Notes: generated by a model from the letters alone, not told the origin. Positions 28,080 through 39,208 are shown, numbered from the stretch's first letter. The stretch: DNA of 64,000 bases from Rhodoferax sp. (GCA_030645355.1 JAUSNJ010000024.1:19846-83845), one strand, 5' to 3'. Numbers and translations: made by a program.

Positions 28080-29390
28080 ATGAAACTAGCAGACAACAAA
28101 GCCACCCTGTCATTCAGCAATGGCAGCCCCAGCGTCGAATTGCCTGTCTACCAGGGCAGCGTCGGCCCGGATGTTGTGGACATTCGCAAGCTGTATGCGC
28201 AAACCGGCATGTTCACGTACGACCCCGGCTTCCTGTCGACGGCGTCGTGCCAGTCGGCCATCACCTACATCGATGGTGACAAGGGCGAGTTGCTGTACCG
28301 CGGCTACCCGATTGAGCAGTTGGCGACCAACTGCGATTTCATGGAGACTTGCCACTTGTTGTTGTACGGAAACCTGCCCAACGCACAGGGCAAGGCCGAA
28401 TTCACCAAGCGTGTGGCCAACCACACCATGGTCAACGAGCAGATGCAGTTTTTCCTGCGTGGCTTCCGCCGCGATGCGCACCCCATGGCCATCATGACCG
28501 GACTGGTGGGCGCCCTGTCGGCCTTCTACCATGACAGCACCGATATCAACAATCCGGAACACCGCGAAGTCTCCGCGATTCGTTTGATCGCAAAAATGCC
28601 TACGCTGGTTGCGATGGCGTACAAGTACAGCGCTGGTCAGCCTTACATGTACCCCAAGAACAACCTGAGCTACGCCGGTAACTTCTTGCACATGATGTTC
28701 GCAACGCCCTGCGAAGAATACGTTGTCAACCCCGTGATCGAACGTGCACTGGACCGAATTTTCGTGCTGCACGCCGACCACGAGCAAAACGCATCCACCT
28801 CCACCGTGCGCCTGTGCGGCAGCTCCGGCACCAACCCCTTTGCCGCCATTGCCGCCGGTGTAGCCTGCCTGTGGGGCCCTGCCCACGGTGGCGCCAACGA
28901 GGCTTGCCTGAACATGCTGGAAGACATCCAGAAAATGGGCGGCATCTCCAAGGTCGGACAGTTCATGGAGCAGGTCAAGGACAAGAACTCTGGCGTCAAG
29001 CTGATGGGCTTTGGTCACCGCGTGTACAAGAACTACGACCCACGCGCCAAACTGATGCAGGAAACCTGCAAGGAAGTTCTGACGGCCCTGGGCCTGGAAA
29101 ACGATCCTTTGTTCAAGCTCGCGATGGCGCTCGAAAAAATCGCTTTGGAAGACGAGTACTTCGTTTCACGCAAGCTCTACCCCAACGTGGACTTCTACTC
29201 CGGCATCGTCCAGCGCGCTATCGGTATTCCGGTGAGCCTGTTCACCGCGATCTTCGCACTGGCCCGTACCGTCGGCTGGATCGCGCAATTGAATGAAATG
29301 ATTGGCGATCCCGAGTACAAGATTGGCCGTCCACGCCAGTTGTTCACCGGCTCCGAGCGCCGCGACGTACTGCCTATCGCGCAACGCTAA
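28080..29390 (+). CDS. gltA: Citrate synthase
   Basis: [40 protein letters not shown]. Confidence 0.97.
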   Translation: MKLADNKATLSFSNGSPSVELPVYQGSVGPDVVDIRKLYAQTGMFTYDPGFLSTASCQSAITYIDGDKGELLYRGYPIEQLATNCDFMETCHLLLYGNLPNAQGKAEFTKRVANHTMVNEQMQFFLRGFRRDAHPMAIMTGLVGALSAFYHDSTDINNPEHREVSAIRLIAKMPTLVAMAYKYSAGQPYMYPKNNLSYAGNFLHMMFATPCEEYVVNPVIERALDRIFVLHADHEQNASTSTVRLCGSSGTNPFAAIAAGVACLWGPAHGGANEACLNMLEDIQKMGGISKVGQFMEQVKDKNSGVKLMGFGHRVYKNYDPRAKLMQETCKEVLTALGLENDPLFKLAMALEKIALEDEYFVSRKLYPNVDFYSGIVQRAIGIPVSLFTAIFALARTVGWIAQLNEMIGDPEYKIGRPRQLFTGSERRDVLPIAQR

Positions 29391-29407
29391 ATTGCCGCAC
29401 TCCCTAG

Positions 29408-29442
29408 AAAGCCCGCTGGCGGTTACCGTCGGCGGGCTTTTT
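29408..29442 (+). terminator. Rho-independent terminator after gltA
   Basis: AAAGCCCGCTGGCGGTTACCGTCGGCGGGCTTTTTA. Confidence 0.85.
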
Positions 29443-29508
29443 ATTTGCCTGCCCACTGGCTGACTTCAACCGGTTACTCAACCTGGCCGGTCAGCAGCCA
29501 ACCGGCTT

Positions 29509-29562
29509 GCTACACATTTGATAGCTGCATTGGTATATTGCACGAGGGCTAAGGGCTATTTC
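29509..29562 (+). repeat. Dispersed ~55 bp repeat copy, intergenic
   Basis: GCTACACATTTGATAGCTGCATTGGTATATTGCACGAGGGCTAAGGGCTATTTC. Confidence 0.75.
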
Positions 29563-29743
29563 TTCTGAGAATGTCTTCCACGCATCCCTGGGCGTCGGCG
29601 CCCTCCGCGCGCTGGGTTAGGGGGTAGCCGCCCCTGGGCAACATGGCTTGGCATACCTACCATCGCAAAACACGATGTCAACTCATAAAATGCTGTAGCA
29701 AAATAGGGGCATTCATCGCCATTAGCGATGCCAACAAGGAACA

Positions 29744-30691
29744 ATGAGCACCCCCGACCGCAGTATTGCCCGCCGCATAGACCTGACTTCGCTTCAGCTC
29801 TTTGCCGCGGTCTGCGAACTGGGCAGCATTGGCAAGGCGGCGCAACGGGAGTTCATTGCGCCTTCGGCCCTGAGCAAGCGGCTCAGTGATCTGGAGGCCA
29901 CGCTGGGCAGTGCGCTCTTGCACCGCCACTCACGCGGTGTCCACCTGACGCCTGCGGGCCAGAGCCTGTTGCACCATGCGCGTAGCGTGCTGTTCAGCCT
30001 CGAACGCATGCAGGCCGAACTCAGCGAATACGCAGATGGCGCGCGCGGCCAGGTCCGGATGCACGCCAGCATCTCGGCCACGGTGCAGTTTTTGCCAGAA
30101 GACCTGGGTGCCTTCATCCGCACGCACCAGGGCGTCAAGATCGACCTCGAAGAACATCTGAGCAGCGAAGTGCTGCGCGCGGTGCAGGAAGGTGCAGCCG
30201 ATCTCGGCGTGTGCAACACAGCCGATGGTGTGGGCGAGCTGCAAACCCTGCCCTATCGACAAGACCAGCTCGTGCTCATCGTGCCCACGGGACATGCACT
30301 GGCAGCCAAGACCAGCGTGGCCTTTGAAGAAACCCTGGCCTTTGACCACGTGGGACTGCACTCCAACAGCTCCATTTATGTGGCCATGCGCCAGGCCGCT
30401 GCTGCATTGGGGCAGAGCATCAAACTGCGCATACAGGTCAGTGGACTGGACGCCATGGGCCGCATGATCCTCAACGGGCTGGGCATTGGCGTGATGCCCT
30501 TGCGCGCCTTTACGCTGATGCACAGCGCGGGCGGCCTCATGGCCGTGGCCCTGAACGATGCCTGGACCACACGCCGCATCGAGCTGGTAGCCCGCGACTT
30601 CTCCACGCTGCCGCGCACGGCGCGGCTGCTGGTGGACCACCTCACCGCCGCTAACCACACGATGACCCCGCAGCCAGGGGCCCAAGCCTAA
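29744..30691 (+). CDS. LysR-family transcriptional regulator
   Basis: N-terminal HTH ([59 protein letters not shown]). Confidence 0.93.
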   Translation: MSTPDRSIARRIDLTSLQLFAAVCELGSIGKAAQREFIAPSALSKRLSDLEATLGSALLHRHSRGVHLTPAGQSLLHHARSVLFSLERMQAELSEYADGARGQVRMHASISATVQFLPEDLGAFIRTHQGVKIDLEEHLSSEVLRAVQEGAADLGVCNTADGVGELQTLPYRQDQLVLIVPTGHALAAKTSVAFEETLAFDHVGLHSNSSIYVAMRQAAAALGQSIKLRIQVSGLDAMGRMILNGLGIGVMPLRAFTLMHSAGGLMAVALNDAWTTRRIELVARDFSTLPRTARLLVDHLTAANHTMTPQPGAQA

Positions 30692-30719
30692 AATTCAATT
30701 TCACAAGGAAAACCTCACC

Positions 30720-32168
30720 ATGGCACGCACGCTCTACGACAAACTCTGGGACGACCATGTCGTCCACACCGAAGACGACGGCACCGCCATCCTCTACATC
30801 GACCGCCCCCTGGTCCATGAAGTCACCCGCCCCCAGGCCTTCGAAGGCCTGCGTGTCGCCGGCCGCAAGGTCTGGCGTGTCAGCTCCATTGTGGCCACCG
30901 CCGACCACAACACGCCCACCACCGGCTGGGAGCGCGGCTACGACGGCATCACCGACCCGACAAGCAAAGAGCAGGTCATGACGCTGGACTCCAATATCAG
31001 TGAATTTGGATCCGCCGCCTACTTCCCCTTCCTGTCCAAGCGCCAGGGCATCGTGCACGTCATCGGGCCAGAGAACGGTGCCACCCTGCCCGGCATGACG
31101 GTCGTCTGTGGTGACTCGCACACCTCCACCCACGGCGCGTTTGGTGCACTGGCACACGGCATCGGTACCAGCGAGGTCGAGCATGTGATGGCCACGCAAA
31201 CCCTGCTGGCCAAAAAGGCCAAGAACATGCTGGTCAAGGTCGAAGGCACGGTCGCCCATGGCATCACGGCCAAGGACATTGTGCTGGCCATCATCGGCAA
31301 GATCGGCACCGCGGGCGGTACCGGTTACACCATCGAGTTTGGCGGCACTGCCATTCGTGCCCTCTCCATGGAAGGCCGCATGACCGTCTGCAATATGGCC
31401 ATCGAGGCCGGCGCCCGCGCAGGCCTGGTGGCGGTGGATGAAAAGACCATTGACTACGTCAAAGGCCGTCCTCTCGCCCCCGGTGCCAATGCCACCAGCC
31501 CCGAGGCGGCGGCCGTGGAGTGGGACCAGGCCGTGGCGTTCTGGAAGACACTGCACTCCGACGCCGGTGCGCATTTCGACACCGTGGTCGCTCTGGACGC
31601 CACCCAGATCGTTCCGCAAGTGACCTGGGGTACGTCGCCTGAAATGGTACTGGGCATTGACGCCCGTGTGCCGGACCCGGACAAGGAAAAAGACGCCAAC
31701 AAACGTGGCGCCATCGAACGTGCATTGACCTATATGGGTCTGGAGCCCGGCAAGGCGCTGGACGATCTGTTTGTCGACAAGGTCTTCATCGGTTCCTGCA
31801 CCAACAGCCGCATCGAAGACATGCGCGAAGCCGCCGCTGTGGTCAGGAAGCTCGGCCAGAAGGTCGCCAAGAACATCAAGCTGGCGATGGTGGTTCCGGG
31901 CTCTGGCCTGGTGAAAGACCAGGCTGAGCGCGAAGGACTGCACGAAATATTCAAGGCTGCCGGCTTCGAATGGCGCGAACCCGGTTGCTCCATGTGCCTG
32001 GCCATGAATGCGGACCGGCTGGAGCCGGGCGAGCGCTGCGCCTCCACCAGCAACCGCAATTTCGAAGGGCGTCAAGGCGCCGGTGGACGTACCCATCTGG
32101 TAAGCCCGGCGATGGCAGCAGCAGCAGCCATCCACGGCCATTTTGTCGATATCCGCAAGTTCAGCTAA
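30720..32168 (+). CDS. leuC: 3-isopropylmalate dehydratase large subunit
   Basis: [54 protein letters not shown]. Confidence 0.97.
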   Translation: MARTLYDKLWDDHVVHTEDDGTAILYIDRPLVHEVTRPQAFEGLRVAGRKVWRVSSIVATADHNTPTTGWERGYDGITDPTSKEQVMTLDSNISEFGSAAYFPFLSKRQGIVHVIGPENGATLPGMTVVCGDSHTSTHGAFGALAHGIGTSEVEHVMATQTLLAKKAKNMLVKVEGTVAHGITAKDIVLAIIGKIGTAGGTGYTIEFGGTAIRALSMEGRMTVCNMAIEAGARAGLVAVDEKTIDYVKGRPLAPGANATSPEAAAVEWDQAVAFWKTLHSDAGAHFDTVVALDATQIVPQVTWGTSPEMVLGIDARVPDPDKEKDANKRGAIERALTYMGLEPGKALDDLFVDKVFIGSCTNSRIEDMREAAAVVRKLGQKVAKNIKLAMVVPGSGLVKDQAEREGLHEIFKAAGFEWREPGCSMCLAMNADRLEPGERCASTSNRNFEGRQGAGGRTHLVSPAMAAAAAIHGHFVDIRKFS

Positions 32169-32198
32169 CCCAACCAACCCCACCGAGAGGACACCACC

Positions 32199-32327
32199 AT
32201 GAAAACCATCGTTTACGCCGTGTGCGCATCTGCCCTGTTGCTGGTAACCGCTTGCAACACCGTCAAGGGTGTGGGCCAGGACATCCAGAAGGCTGGAGAG
32301 AAGATCGAAGGCGCGGCCAAGAAATGA
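32199..32327 (+). CDS. Entericidin A/B-family small lipoprotein
   Basis: Manual translation [42 protein letters not shown]; lipobox LVTAC; below the ORF-track length cutoff. Confidence 0.88.
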   Translation: MKTIVYAVCASALLLVTACNTVKGVGQDIQKAGEKIEGAAKK

Positions 32328-32974
32328 ACCCGTTCACCATTCACAAGGGGCTGGTCGCGCCCATGGACCGCGAGAACGTGGACACGGACGCCATCATCCC
32401 CAAGCAGTTTCTGAAGTCCATCCGCAAGACCGGTTTTGGACAAAACCTGTTCGACGAGTGGCGTTACCTGGACGCGGGCTTTCCGGGCCAGGACCCTGCC
32501 AGCCGCAAACCCAACCCGGACTTTGTGTTGAACCAGCCGCGCTATGCCGGAGCAAGCATCCTGCTGGCGCGCAAGAACTTTGGCTGCGGTTCGTCGCGCG
32601 AACATGCGCCCTGGGCGCTGGACCAGTACGGCTTTCGCGCCATCATTGCACCCAGCTACGCAGACATTTTCTTCAACAACAGCTTCAAGAACGGCCTGCT
32701 GCCAATCGTGCTGAGTGAAGCACAGGTCGACCAGTTGTTCAACGAAGCGCTGGCCTTCCCCGGCTACCAGCTCACCATCGATCTGGAGCGCCAGGTCATC
32801 GTCAAGCCCCAGGGTGAAGAGATTGCGTTTGACGTGCAGGCTTTCCGCAAATACTGCCTGCTCAATGGCTTCGATGACATTGGCCTGACCCTGCGCCATG
32901 CCGACAAGATCAAGGCATTTGAGACCGAACGGCTTGCGCAAAAACCGTGGCTTGCCCGCAGCATGACTGCATGA
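32324..32974 (+). CDS. leuD: 3-isopropylmalate dehydratase small subunit
   Basis: [28 protein letters not shown]; start trimmed to 32324 (ATGA overlap). Confidence 0.96.
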   Translation: MNPFTIHKGLVAPMDRENVDTDAIIPKQFLKSIRKTGFGQNLFDEWRYLDAGFPGQDPASRKPNPDFVLNQPRYAGASILLARKNFGCGSSREHAPWALDQYGFRAIIAPSYADIFFNNSFKNGLLPIVLSEAQVDQLFNEALAFPGYQLTIDLERQVIVKPQGEEIAFDVQAFRKYCLLNGFDDIGLTLRHADKIKAFETERLAQKPWLARSMTA

Positions 32975-32995
32975 GTTGCTATTAATAGTAGAGCA

Positions 32996-33040
32996 TTGCG
33001 GGTCAGACCAGTCGCGCAGCGACGTGCTCTGACCCCAACG
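32996..33040. repeat. Intergenic imperfect palindrome, GGGTCAGA...TCTGACCC type
   Basis: Arms 33000-33007 / 33028-33035 with inner GTCG...CGAC; resembles 39911-39956. Confidence 0.7.
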
Positions 33041-33058
33041 GATTGAGAAAGTTTGAAT

Positions 33059-34126
33059 ATGAAAATTGCAGTATTGCCCGGTGATGGCATCGGTACCGAA
33101 ATCGTCGCCGAGGCCGTCAAGGTATTGAACGTCCTGGGCCTGCCCCTGGAAATGGAAAGCGCCCTGGTCGGCGGTGCCGCCTACGAGGCCCATGGTCACC
33201 CCCTGCCCGAATCCACACTCAAGCTCGCCAAAGAAGCTGACGCGGTTTTGTTCGGTGCCGTCGGTGATTGGAAGTACGACAAGCTGGACCGCCCGCTGCG
33301 CCCCGAGCAGGCCATCCTGGGCCTGCGCAAGAACCTGGGCCTGTTCGCCAACTTCCGCCCCGCGATCTGCTACGAACAGCTGGTCGGTGCCTCAAGCCTC
33401 AAACCCGAGCTGATCTCGGGCCTGGACATCCTGATCATCCGCGAACTGACCGGTGACATCTACTTTGGCCAGCCCCGTGGTCGCCGCATCGCAACCGATG
33501 GCCACTTCCCTGGTGCCGAAGAAGCCTTTGACACCATGCGCTATTCGCGCCCCGAAATCGAGCGCATCTCCCACGTGGCTTTCCAGGCCGCGCGCAAGCG
33601 CAGCAAGCGCGTGACCAGCGTGGACAAGGCCAATGTGCTGGAAACCTTCCAGTTCTGGAAGGACGTGGTTTCTGAAGTCGGTCTGCAATACCCCGACGTG
33701 GAGCTGGACCACATGTACGTGGATAACGCCGCCATGCAACTGGTCAAGGCTCCCAAGCGTTTTGACGTGGTGGTGACCGGGAACATGTTTGGCGACATTT
33801 TGTCGGACGAAGCCTCCATGCTGACCGGCTCCATCGGCATGCTGCCCTCGGCATCGCTGAACGCCAGCAACCAGGGCCTGTACGAACCCAGCCACGGCAG
33901 TGCGCCAGACATTGCCGGCAAGGGCATCGCCAACCCGCTGGCCACCATTCTGAGTGCCGCCATGATGCTGCGCTTCAGCCTGAACCAGGAAGCCTCGGCG
34001 CAGCGCATTGAAGCCGCCGTGCAAAGAGTACTGGCGCAAGGCCTGCGCACCGCCGACATCTACAGCGAAGGCACGACCCGCGTCAGCACGCGCGAGATGG
34101 GCGACGCGGTTGTCAAGGCCTTGTAA
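33059..34126 (+). CDS. leuB: 3-isopropylmalate dehydrogenase
   Basis: [38 protein letters not shown]. Confidence 0.97.
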   Translation: MKIAVLPGDGIGTEIVAEAVKVLNVLGLPLEMESALVGGAAYEAHGHPLPESTLKLAKEADAVLFGAVGDWKYDKLDRPLRPEQAILGLRKNLGLFANFRPAICYEQLVGASSLKPELISGLDILIIRELTGDIYFGQPRGRRIATDGHFPGAEEAFDTMRYSRPEIERISHVAFQAARKRSKRVTSVDKANVLETFQFWKDVVSEVGLQYPDVELDHMYVDNAAMQLVKAPKRFDVVVTGNMFGDILSDEASMLTGSIGMLPSASLNASNQGLYEPSHGSAPDIAGKGIANPLATILSAAMMLRFSLNQEASAQRIEAAVQRVLAQGLRTADIYSEGTTRVSTREMGDAVVKAL

Positions 34127-34148
34127 GTGCCTGGCTTACAATCGGCGC

Positions 34149-34265
34149 ATGCAAATCAATCGCCCCGCTGTCCTGCCACTGCCCTTCTGCGGCGGTACAG
34201 GTGCGTGGGCCGGTGTGTCGTCAGCTACGCCTGCGACCACCAAGACGACAACCATTAAAGGCTAA
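34149..34265 (+). CDS. Putative attenuator leader peptide upstream of asd
   Basis: MQINRPAVLPLPFCGGTGAWAGVSSATPATTKTTTIKG*; clustered Thr/Lys/Ile codons near the stop, followed by a strong stem-loop. Confidence 0.6.
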   Translation: MQINRPAVLPLPFCGGTGAWAGVSSATPATTKTTTIKG

Positions 34266-34308
34266 AGAGCCCGGTTCGTCGCGCCCTTCCCGGCCAGACG
34301 AGCCGGGC
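34216..34308 (+). promoter_or_regulatory. Candidate attenuator with alternative pairings 1:2, 2:3, 3:4
   Basis: Segment 1 TGTCGTC (34216-34222), 2 GACGACAACC (34244-34253), 3 GCCCGGTTCGTC (34269-34280), 4 GACGAGCCGGGC (34297-34308). Confidence 0.6.
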
Positions 34309-34352
34309 AGATCAAATTCTGAGTAGTTGAATTTTTCTGAAAGGGCAATGTC

Positions 34353-35489
34353 ATGAAGGTAGGTAATCTCGTAGGCCTCGTCGGTTGGCGCGGCATGGTG
34401 GGGTCGGTCCTGATGGACCGCATGGAAACCGAGGGCGACTTCGCGTTGATTGAACCCATGTTCTTCTCCACCTCAAATGCCGGCGGCAAAGCCCCGGCCC
34501 AGGCCAAGAACGAAACCGCGCTGCAGGACGCCTTCAACATTGACGCGCTGAAGCGTTGCGACATCATCATCAGCGCCCAGGGTGGCGACTACACGACCGA
34601 AGTCTTCCCCAAACTGCGCGCCGCCGGCTGGAGCGGCCACTGGATCGATGCCGCGTCTACCTTGCGGATGGAAAAAGACGCCATCATCATTCTGGACCCG
34701 GTCAACATGCCGGTCATCCAAAAAGCGCTGTCCAATGGCGGCAAGAACTGGATCGGTGGCAACTGCACTGTCAGTTGCATGCTGATGGGCGTGGGTGCGC
34801 TGTACAAGGCCGGCCTGGTGGAGTGGATGAGCACCCAGACCTACCAGGCAGCCAGCGGTGGTGGCGCGCAGCACATGCGCGAACTGCTAACGCAGTACGG
34901 CACGCTGAACGCGGAAGTCAAAGCCCTGTTGGACGATCCCAAGAGCGCCATCCTGGAGATCGACCGCAAGGTCATTGCCAAGCAGCGAGCACTAACTTCC
35001 GCTGAAACCGCTAACTTCGGCGTGCCTCTGGGCGGCTCGCTGATTCCCTGGATCGACAAGGATCTGGGCAATGGCCAGTCCAAGGAAGAATGGAAAGGCA
35101 TGGCCGAGACCAACAAGATCATGGGCTTGGGCGAAGGCTTCAGCGCCCCGGCCATTCCCGTGGACGGTTTCTGTGTGCGCGTGGGCGCCATGCGCTGCCA
35201 TAGCCAGGCGCTGACCTTCAAGCTGAACAAGGATGTGCCGGTGGCCGACCTGGAAGCCATGATGGCTGCCGACAACCAGTGGGTCAAGGTGGTCCCCAAC
35301 ACACGCGAGGCCACGATCAAGGATCTGACCCCCGTCGCAGTGACCGGGACGATGACGATTCCGGTGGGCCGCGTACGCAAATTGGCTATGGGTCCGCAAT
35401 ACGTCGGCGCCTTCACGATTGGTGACCAATTGCTCTGGGGAGCCGCGGAGCCATTGCGCCGGATGCTACGGATTTTGCTAGCCGCGTAA
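34353..35489 (+). CDS. asd: Aspartate-semialdehyde dehydrogenase
   Basis: [30 protein letters not shown]; 378 aa. Confidence 0.96.
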   Translation: MKVGNLVGLVGWRGMVGSVLMDRMETEGDFALIEPMFFSTSNAGGKAPAQAKNETALQDAFNIDALKRCDIIISAQGGDYTTEVFPKLRAAGWSGHWIDAASTLRMEKDAIIILDPVNMPVIQKALSNGGKNWIGGNCTVSCMLMGVGALYKAGLVEWMSTQTYQAASGGGAQHMRELLTQYGTLNAEVKALLDDPKSAILEIDRKVIAKQRALTSAETANFGVPLGGSLIPWIDKDLGNGQSKEEWKGMAETNKIMGLGEGFSAPAIPVDGFCVRVGAMRCHSQALTFKLNKDVPVADLEAMMAADNQWVKVVPNTREATIKDLTPVAVTGTMTIPVGRVRKLAMGPQYVGAFTIGDQLLWGAAEPLRRMLRILLAA

Positions 35490-35725
35490 TTAATTGCAAC
35501 TCGGGAGCATCGACACCGATTACACTCCCGAGTCGTTGTCGACAGGCAACAAATGCGACACAAGATGATGGGTAGCAAGCGAAGCTTACAAAGTTAAGCG
35601 CTTTCTTAGCTTGTCAGGCTAAGACATTGATGTTATGGTACTTTTTACGTTTTAAGAGTTGGGCCTTCTGCCCGAAAAAAGCATAGTAATTGCCGCTCGC
35701 GTGAGCAGCACCGGAGGCATATAAA

Positions 35726-38380
35726 TTGATTGCTAAGTCACATCTTTGGCAGAAGACCGCTGTAGCAGCTGCGGCCATTGCGCTACTCGGCCTATCCACA
35801 AATGGGGCTTGGGCTTTGTCTCTGGGCCGCATCACTGTTCAGTCTGCGTTGGGCGAACCGTTACGCGCTGAAATTGAAGTGCCTGAAATTAACGCTGAAG
35901 AGGCGGCGTCGCTCAAAACCAGCATCGCTTCCCCTGCAGCATTTGCCGCAGCTGGCCTTGAATACAACGCTGCCATGGCCAGCTTGCAAGCAACACTGCA
36001 ACGCCGCCCTGATGGCCGCGCCTATATACGCCTTAGTAGCGACCGCCCCGTCAACGACCCGTTTGTGGACATGATCATGGAAGCCAGCTGGTCGTCCGGG
36101 CGCATCCTGCGCGACTACACCATGCTGTTTGACCCACCCGTGCTGCGCAAGCCAGCACCAGTGGCGGCCACATTGCCGCAGGTCTCCCCGGCACCAGCCA
36201 CTTCCTCCAGGCCGGCAATGCCAGCGGGATCCACCCTGAGTGAGCCTCCACAGCCCTCGCGCAGCAGCCCGCCACAGGCCCGACCTTCGGCAACGACGCT
36301 CGCACCATCGAAGCCAGCGACCAGCACGCCGTCCGACGATGCGCGACGCATAGTCGTCAAGACCGGAGACACCGCCAGCAAGATCGCCGCCAACAATAAG
36401 CCGGCAGGAGTTTCTCTGGACCAGATGTTGGTGGCCCTATTGCGCGCCAATCCAGACGCTTTTGTGCACAGCAACATCAACCGGATCCGCTCCGGCGCCG
36501 TTATGGACATCCCCAGCGCAGAGCAGGCCCAAGCGCTGTCTGCGGCGGAAGCGACGCAAACCGTCATTGCCCAGAGCAAGGATTTCAATGAATTCCGACG
36601 CAGTCTTGCGTCCAATGCACCCGTCGCAGCCGTAGCGGCACCAACCCGCAAAGCCGGCGGTGCAATCGAGACCAAAGTTGAAGACAAAAAGGCCGCGGCG
36701 GTAACGCCAGACAAGTTGACGCTTTCAAAAGGTGCCATACAAGCCAAGGCGAACGACGCAAAAATAGCCAAGGAACGCGCGGACAAGGAAGCTGCAGCAC
36801 GTGCCACCGAGATTGCCAAAAACATCAGCGATCTGAAGAAGCTTGGTACCCCCGCTACTCCAGCCGCACCGGTGCCCGCCGTTACAGCGTCTCAACCCAA
36901 GGCAGCGGCATCGTCCGCACCGGCGTTGGTTGTAGCAGCACCACCGCCCGTTCCTGTTCCAGCCTCCGCACCTGCGCCAGTTGTTGTAGCCTCTGCGCCT
37001 GCTTCAGCTCCGATGGCCATGCCAGCGTCGGCACCGGCTTCTGCTCCAGTGGCGGCGCCAGCAACGTTGCCAGCATCCGCTGCGGACAAGCCCAAGGCAG
37101 TTGTGGTTCCTGTGCCGGAACCCGTAGAACCTCCCGGATTGATCGACGAATTGCTGGAAAACCCTTGGCTTCCGTATGGTGCCGGTGGCTTGATTGCGCT
37201 CCTGGGTGGTTTTGCGTTTTGGCGCAGCCGCCAGCGCAAGAAAAATCAGTCGCACATGGATAGTTCGTTCCTGGAGAGCCGACTACAACCCGACTCGTTC
37301 TTTGGAGCCAGTGGTGGGCAGCGGGTCGACACCAACAACGAAAACGCGGCTACTGGCTCATCAATGGTCTATTCCGCCAGCCAGCTGGATGCGGCGGACG
37401 ACGTGGATCCGGTCGCCGAAGCCGACGTGTACCTGGCCTATGGACGTGACCTGCAGGCCGAAGAAATTCTCAGGGAAGCGGTGCGTACCAACCCGGGACG
37501 ACTGGCGATTCACACCAAATTGCTGGAGATTTTCGCCAAGCGCCGTGACGCCAAGAATTTTGAAGCGAGTGCCACGCAAGCCTTTCAACTGACGGGTGGC
37601 AACGGCCCTGACTGGGTGCGGGTTTGTGAAATGGGCCTGGGGTTCGACCCCAGCAACCCCCTGTACCAGCCCGGCGGTGCGCCGGACAATATGGCAACCC
37701 AGCCACTGTCCGCTGCCCCCAACTCATCGTTTGGCAACAGCACCATACCGCAGCCGGTACGCGCCGACGTGAGCGAGCCCGTTTCGGGCGTCGATCTGGA
37801 CCTGGACCTGGACTTTTCACTGGACGAGGAACCCGCCAGCGCAATTACCGAGGTTACCAACGACAGCTTCAACCAAGCCGCAGTGGAGCAGACCGTCAAG
37901 ATGCCTGCCGCTGAAGCGGGTTCGGCCCTGGATATGGACTTTGACCTTCCAGATGAAGCACCCGCCCCCGACCCGGAACCGGTACACGAGGAAGCCAGTG
38001 CGGTGCTGGAAAATTCGCTGTCCATGGACAGCTTCAGTTTGGACGACCACGACCAACTTCCGCGGCCTGATTTCAATGCCACTGCACCCATGCCCGTCGA
38101 ACCGGTTGTTCCAACGGCGCCCGCTGTGGATGATTCGGGCATGCTGGAGTTCGACCTGGGCTCGCTGTCGCTGGATCTGGACGGGCCGACCACCGAAAAA
38201 CCAACCTTGGCACCGGACAGCGAGAACGAAGACCCCCTGGAGACAAAATTGGCGCTTGCCGATGAATTTGTCTCCATCGGTGACGAGGACGGCGCCCGCG
38301 CCCTGATTGAGGAAGTGGTTGCCGAGGCAACTGGCGAGATGCGTGCCAAGGCGCAACGCGCATTGGCGAACCTGAGCTAA
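35726..38380 (+). CDS. fimV: FimV-family pilus assembly / hub protein
   Basis: LSLGRITVQSALGEPLRAEIEV N-terminus, LysM-like region, Pro/Ala-rich linker, TM, TPR-like acidic C-terminus; TTG start with GGAGG 8 nt upstream. Confidence 0.88.
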   Translation: MIAKSHLWQKTAVAAAAIALLGLSTNGAWALSLGRITVQSALGEPLRAEIEVPEINAEEAASLKTSIASPAAFAAAGLEYNAAMASLQATLQRRPDGRAYIRLSSDRPVNDPFVDMIMEASWSSGRILRDYTMLFDPPVLRKPAPVAATLPQVSPAPATSSRPAMPAGSTLSEPPQPSRSSPPQARPSATTLAPSKPATSTPSDDARRIVVKTGDTASKIAANNKPAGVSLDQMLVALLRANPDAFVHSNINRIRSGAVMDIPSAEQAQALSAAEATQTVIAQSKDFNEFRRSLASNAPVAAVAAPTRKAGGAIETKVEDKKAAAVTPDKLTLSKGAIQAKANDAKIAKERADKEAAARATEIAKNISDLKKLGTPATPAAPVPAVTASQPKAAASSAPALVVAAPPPVPVPASAPAPVVVASAPASAPMAMPASAPASAPVAAPATLPASAADKPKAVVVPVPEPVEPPGLIDELLENPWLPYGAGGLIALLGGFAFWRSRQRKKNQSHMDSSFLESRLQPDSFFGASGGQRVDTNNENAATGSSMVYSASQLDAADDVDPVAEADVYLAYGRDLQAEEILREAVRTNPGRLAIHTKLLEIFAKRRDAKNFEASATQAFQLTGGNGPDWVRVCEMGLGFDPSNPLYQPGGAPDNMATQPLSAAPNSSFGNSTIPQPVRADVSEPVSGVDLDLDLDFSLDEEPASAITEVTNDSFNQAAVEQTVKMPAAEAGSALDMDFDLPDEAPAPDPEPVHEEASAVLENSLSMDSFSLDDHDQLPRPDFNATAPMPVEPVVPTAPAVDDSGMLEFDLGSLSLDLDGPTTEKPTLAPDSENEDPLETKLALADEFVSIGDEDGARALIEEVVAEATGEMRAKAQRALANLS

Positions 38381-38425
38381 ACCCTTGCTGGTACGCCTGG
38401 TGCTTGGTGCAGGCTTGATCAGGCC

Positions 38426-39208
38426 GTGAGGGTTGCGCTGGGCGTCAGCTACAACGGTAGGGCCTACCAGGGCTGGCAGAGCCAGTCTTCCGGGCAAACC
38501 GTCCAGGATCAGCTTGAGAAGGCGCTGGGCAAGTTCGCAGCCCGAAAAGTGTCCACGCTGTGCGCGGGCCGTACCGACGCTGGCGTGCACGGCATCATGC
38601 AGGTCGTTCACTTTGACACGAAGCTAGAACGGGATACTTACTCCTGGGTCCGTGGAACCAACGCCAATCTGCCCCGGGACATTGCCGTCCAGTGGGCCGT
38701 GCTGACACCCGACGCCTTCCACTGCCGGGCTTGTGCAACATCCCGACGCTATGCCTACGTGCTGTACGAATCCCCCATTCGCCCCAGCGTGGACCACGGG
38801 CGCGTGGGCTGGGCCTTTCGCAGCCTGGACGGTGAGGCCATGCAGCAGGCGTCCCAACTGCTGTTGGGCGAACACGACTTCACATCGTTCCGCGCTTCAC
38901 AATGCCAGGCACTGACTCCGGTCAAAAACCTATTTGAGATCAGCATGAGCAAGCGCGGTGCCTACTGGCGCATCGAGTTTGAGGCCAATGCCTTCTTGCA
39001 CCACATGATCCGCAACATCATGGGCTGCCTGGTGCTGATCGGTCAGGGGAAAAAGCCACCGGAATGGATGGCCGAGGTGCTGGCAGCACGTGACCGTCGC
39101 GCGGCGGCGCCCACATTTTCCCCCGATGGCCTGTACTTCCTGGGGCCACGGTATGACCCCAAGTGGGGCATCCCCGACCGCACGGCTGCGTATGATGGGT
39201 TGCCATGA
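38426..39208 (+). CDS. truA: tRNA pseudouridine(38-40) synthase
   Basis: CAGRTDAGVHGIMQVVHFDT; GTG start. Confidence 0.95.
   Translation: MRVALGVSYNGRAYQGWQSQSSGQTVQDQLEKALGKFAARKVSTLCAGRTDAGVHGIMQVVHFDTKLERDTYSWVRGTNANLPRDIAVQWAVLTPDAFHCRACATSRRYAYVLYESPIRPSVDHGRVGWAFRSLDGEAMQQASQLLLGEHDFTSFRASQCQALTPVKNLFEISMSKRGAYWRIEFEANAFLHHMIRNIMGCLVLIGQGKKPPEWMAEVLAARDRRAAAPTFSPDGLYFLGPRYDPKWGIPDRTAAYDGLP

Noticed and set aside
30651-32183. 510-aa minus-strand ORF antisense to leuC
   Set aside because: Shadow ORF of leuC; no independent coding evidence.
35726-35728. TTG start of fimV as an anomaly
   Set aside because: Good GGAGG spacing supports TTG initiation; unusual but not enough for a finding.
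36892-37239. Repetitive Gly/Ala/Thr-rich minus-strand ORF and apparent tandem repeat in fimV
   Set aside because: Explained by the Pro/Ala-rich low-complexity linker of FimV, a known property of the family.
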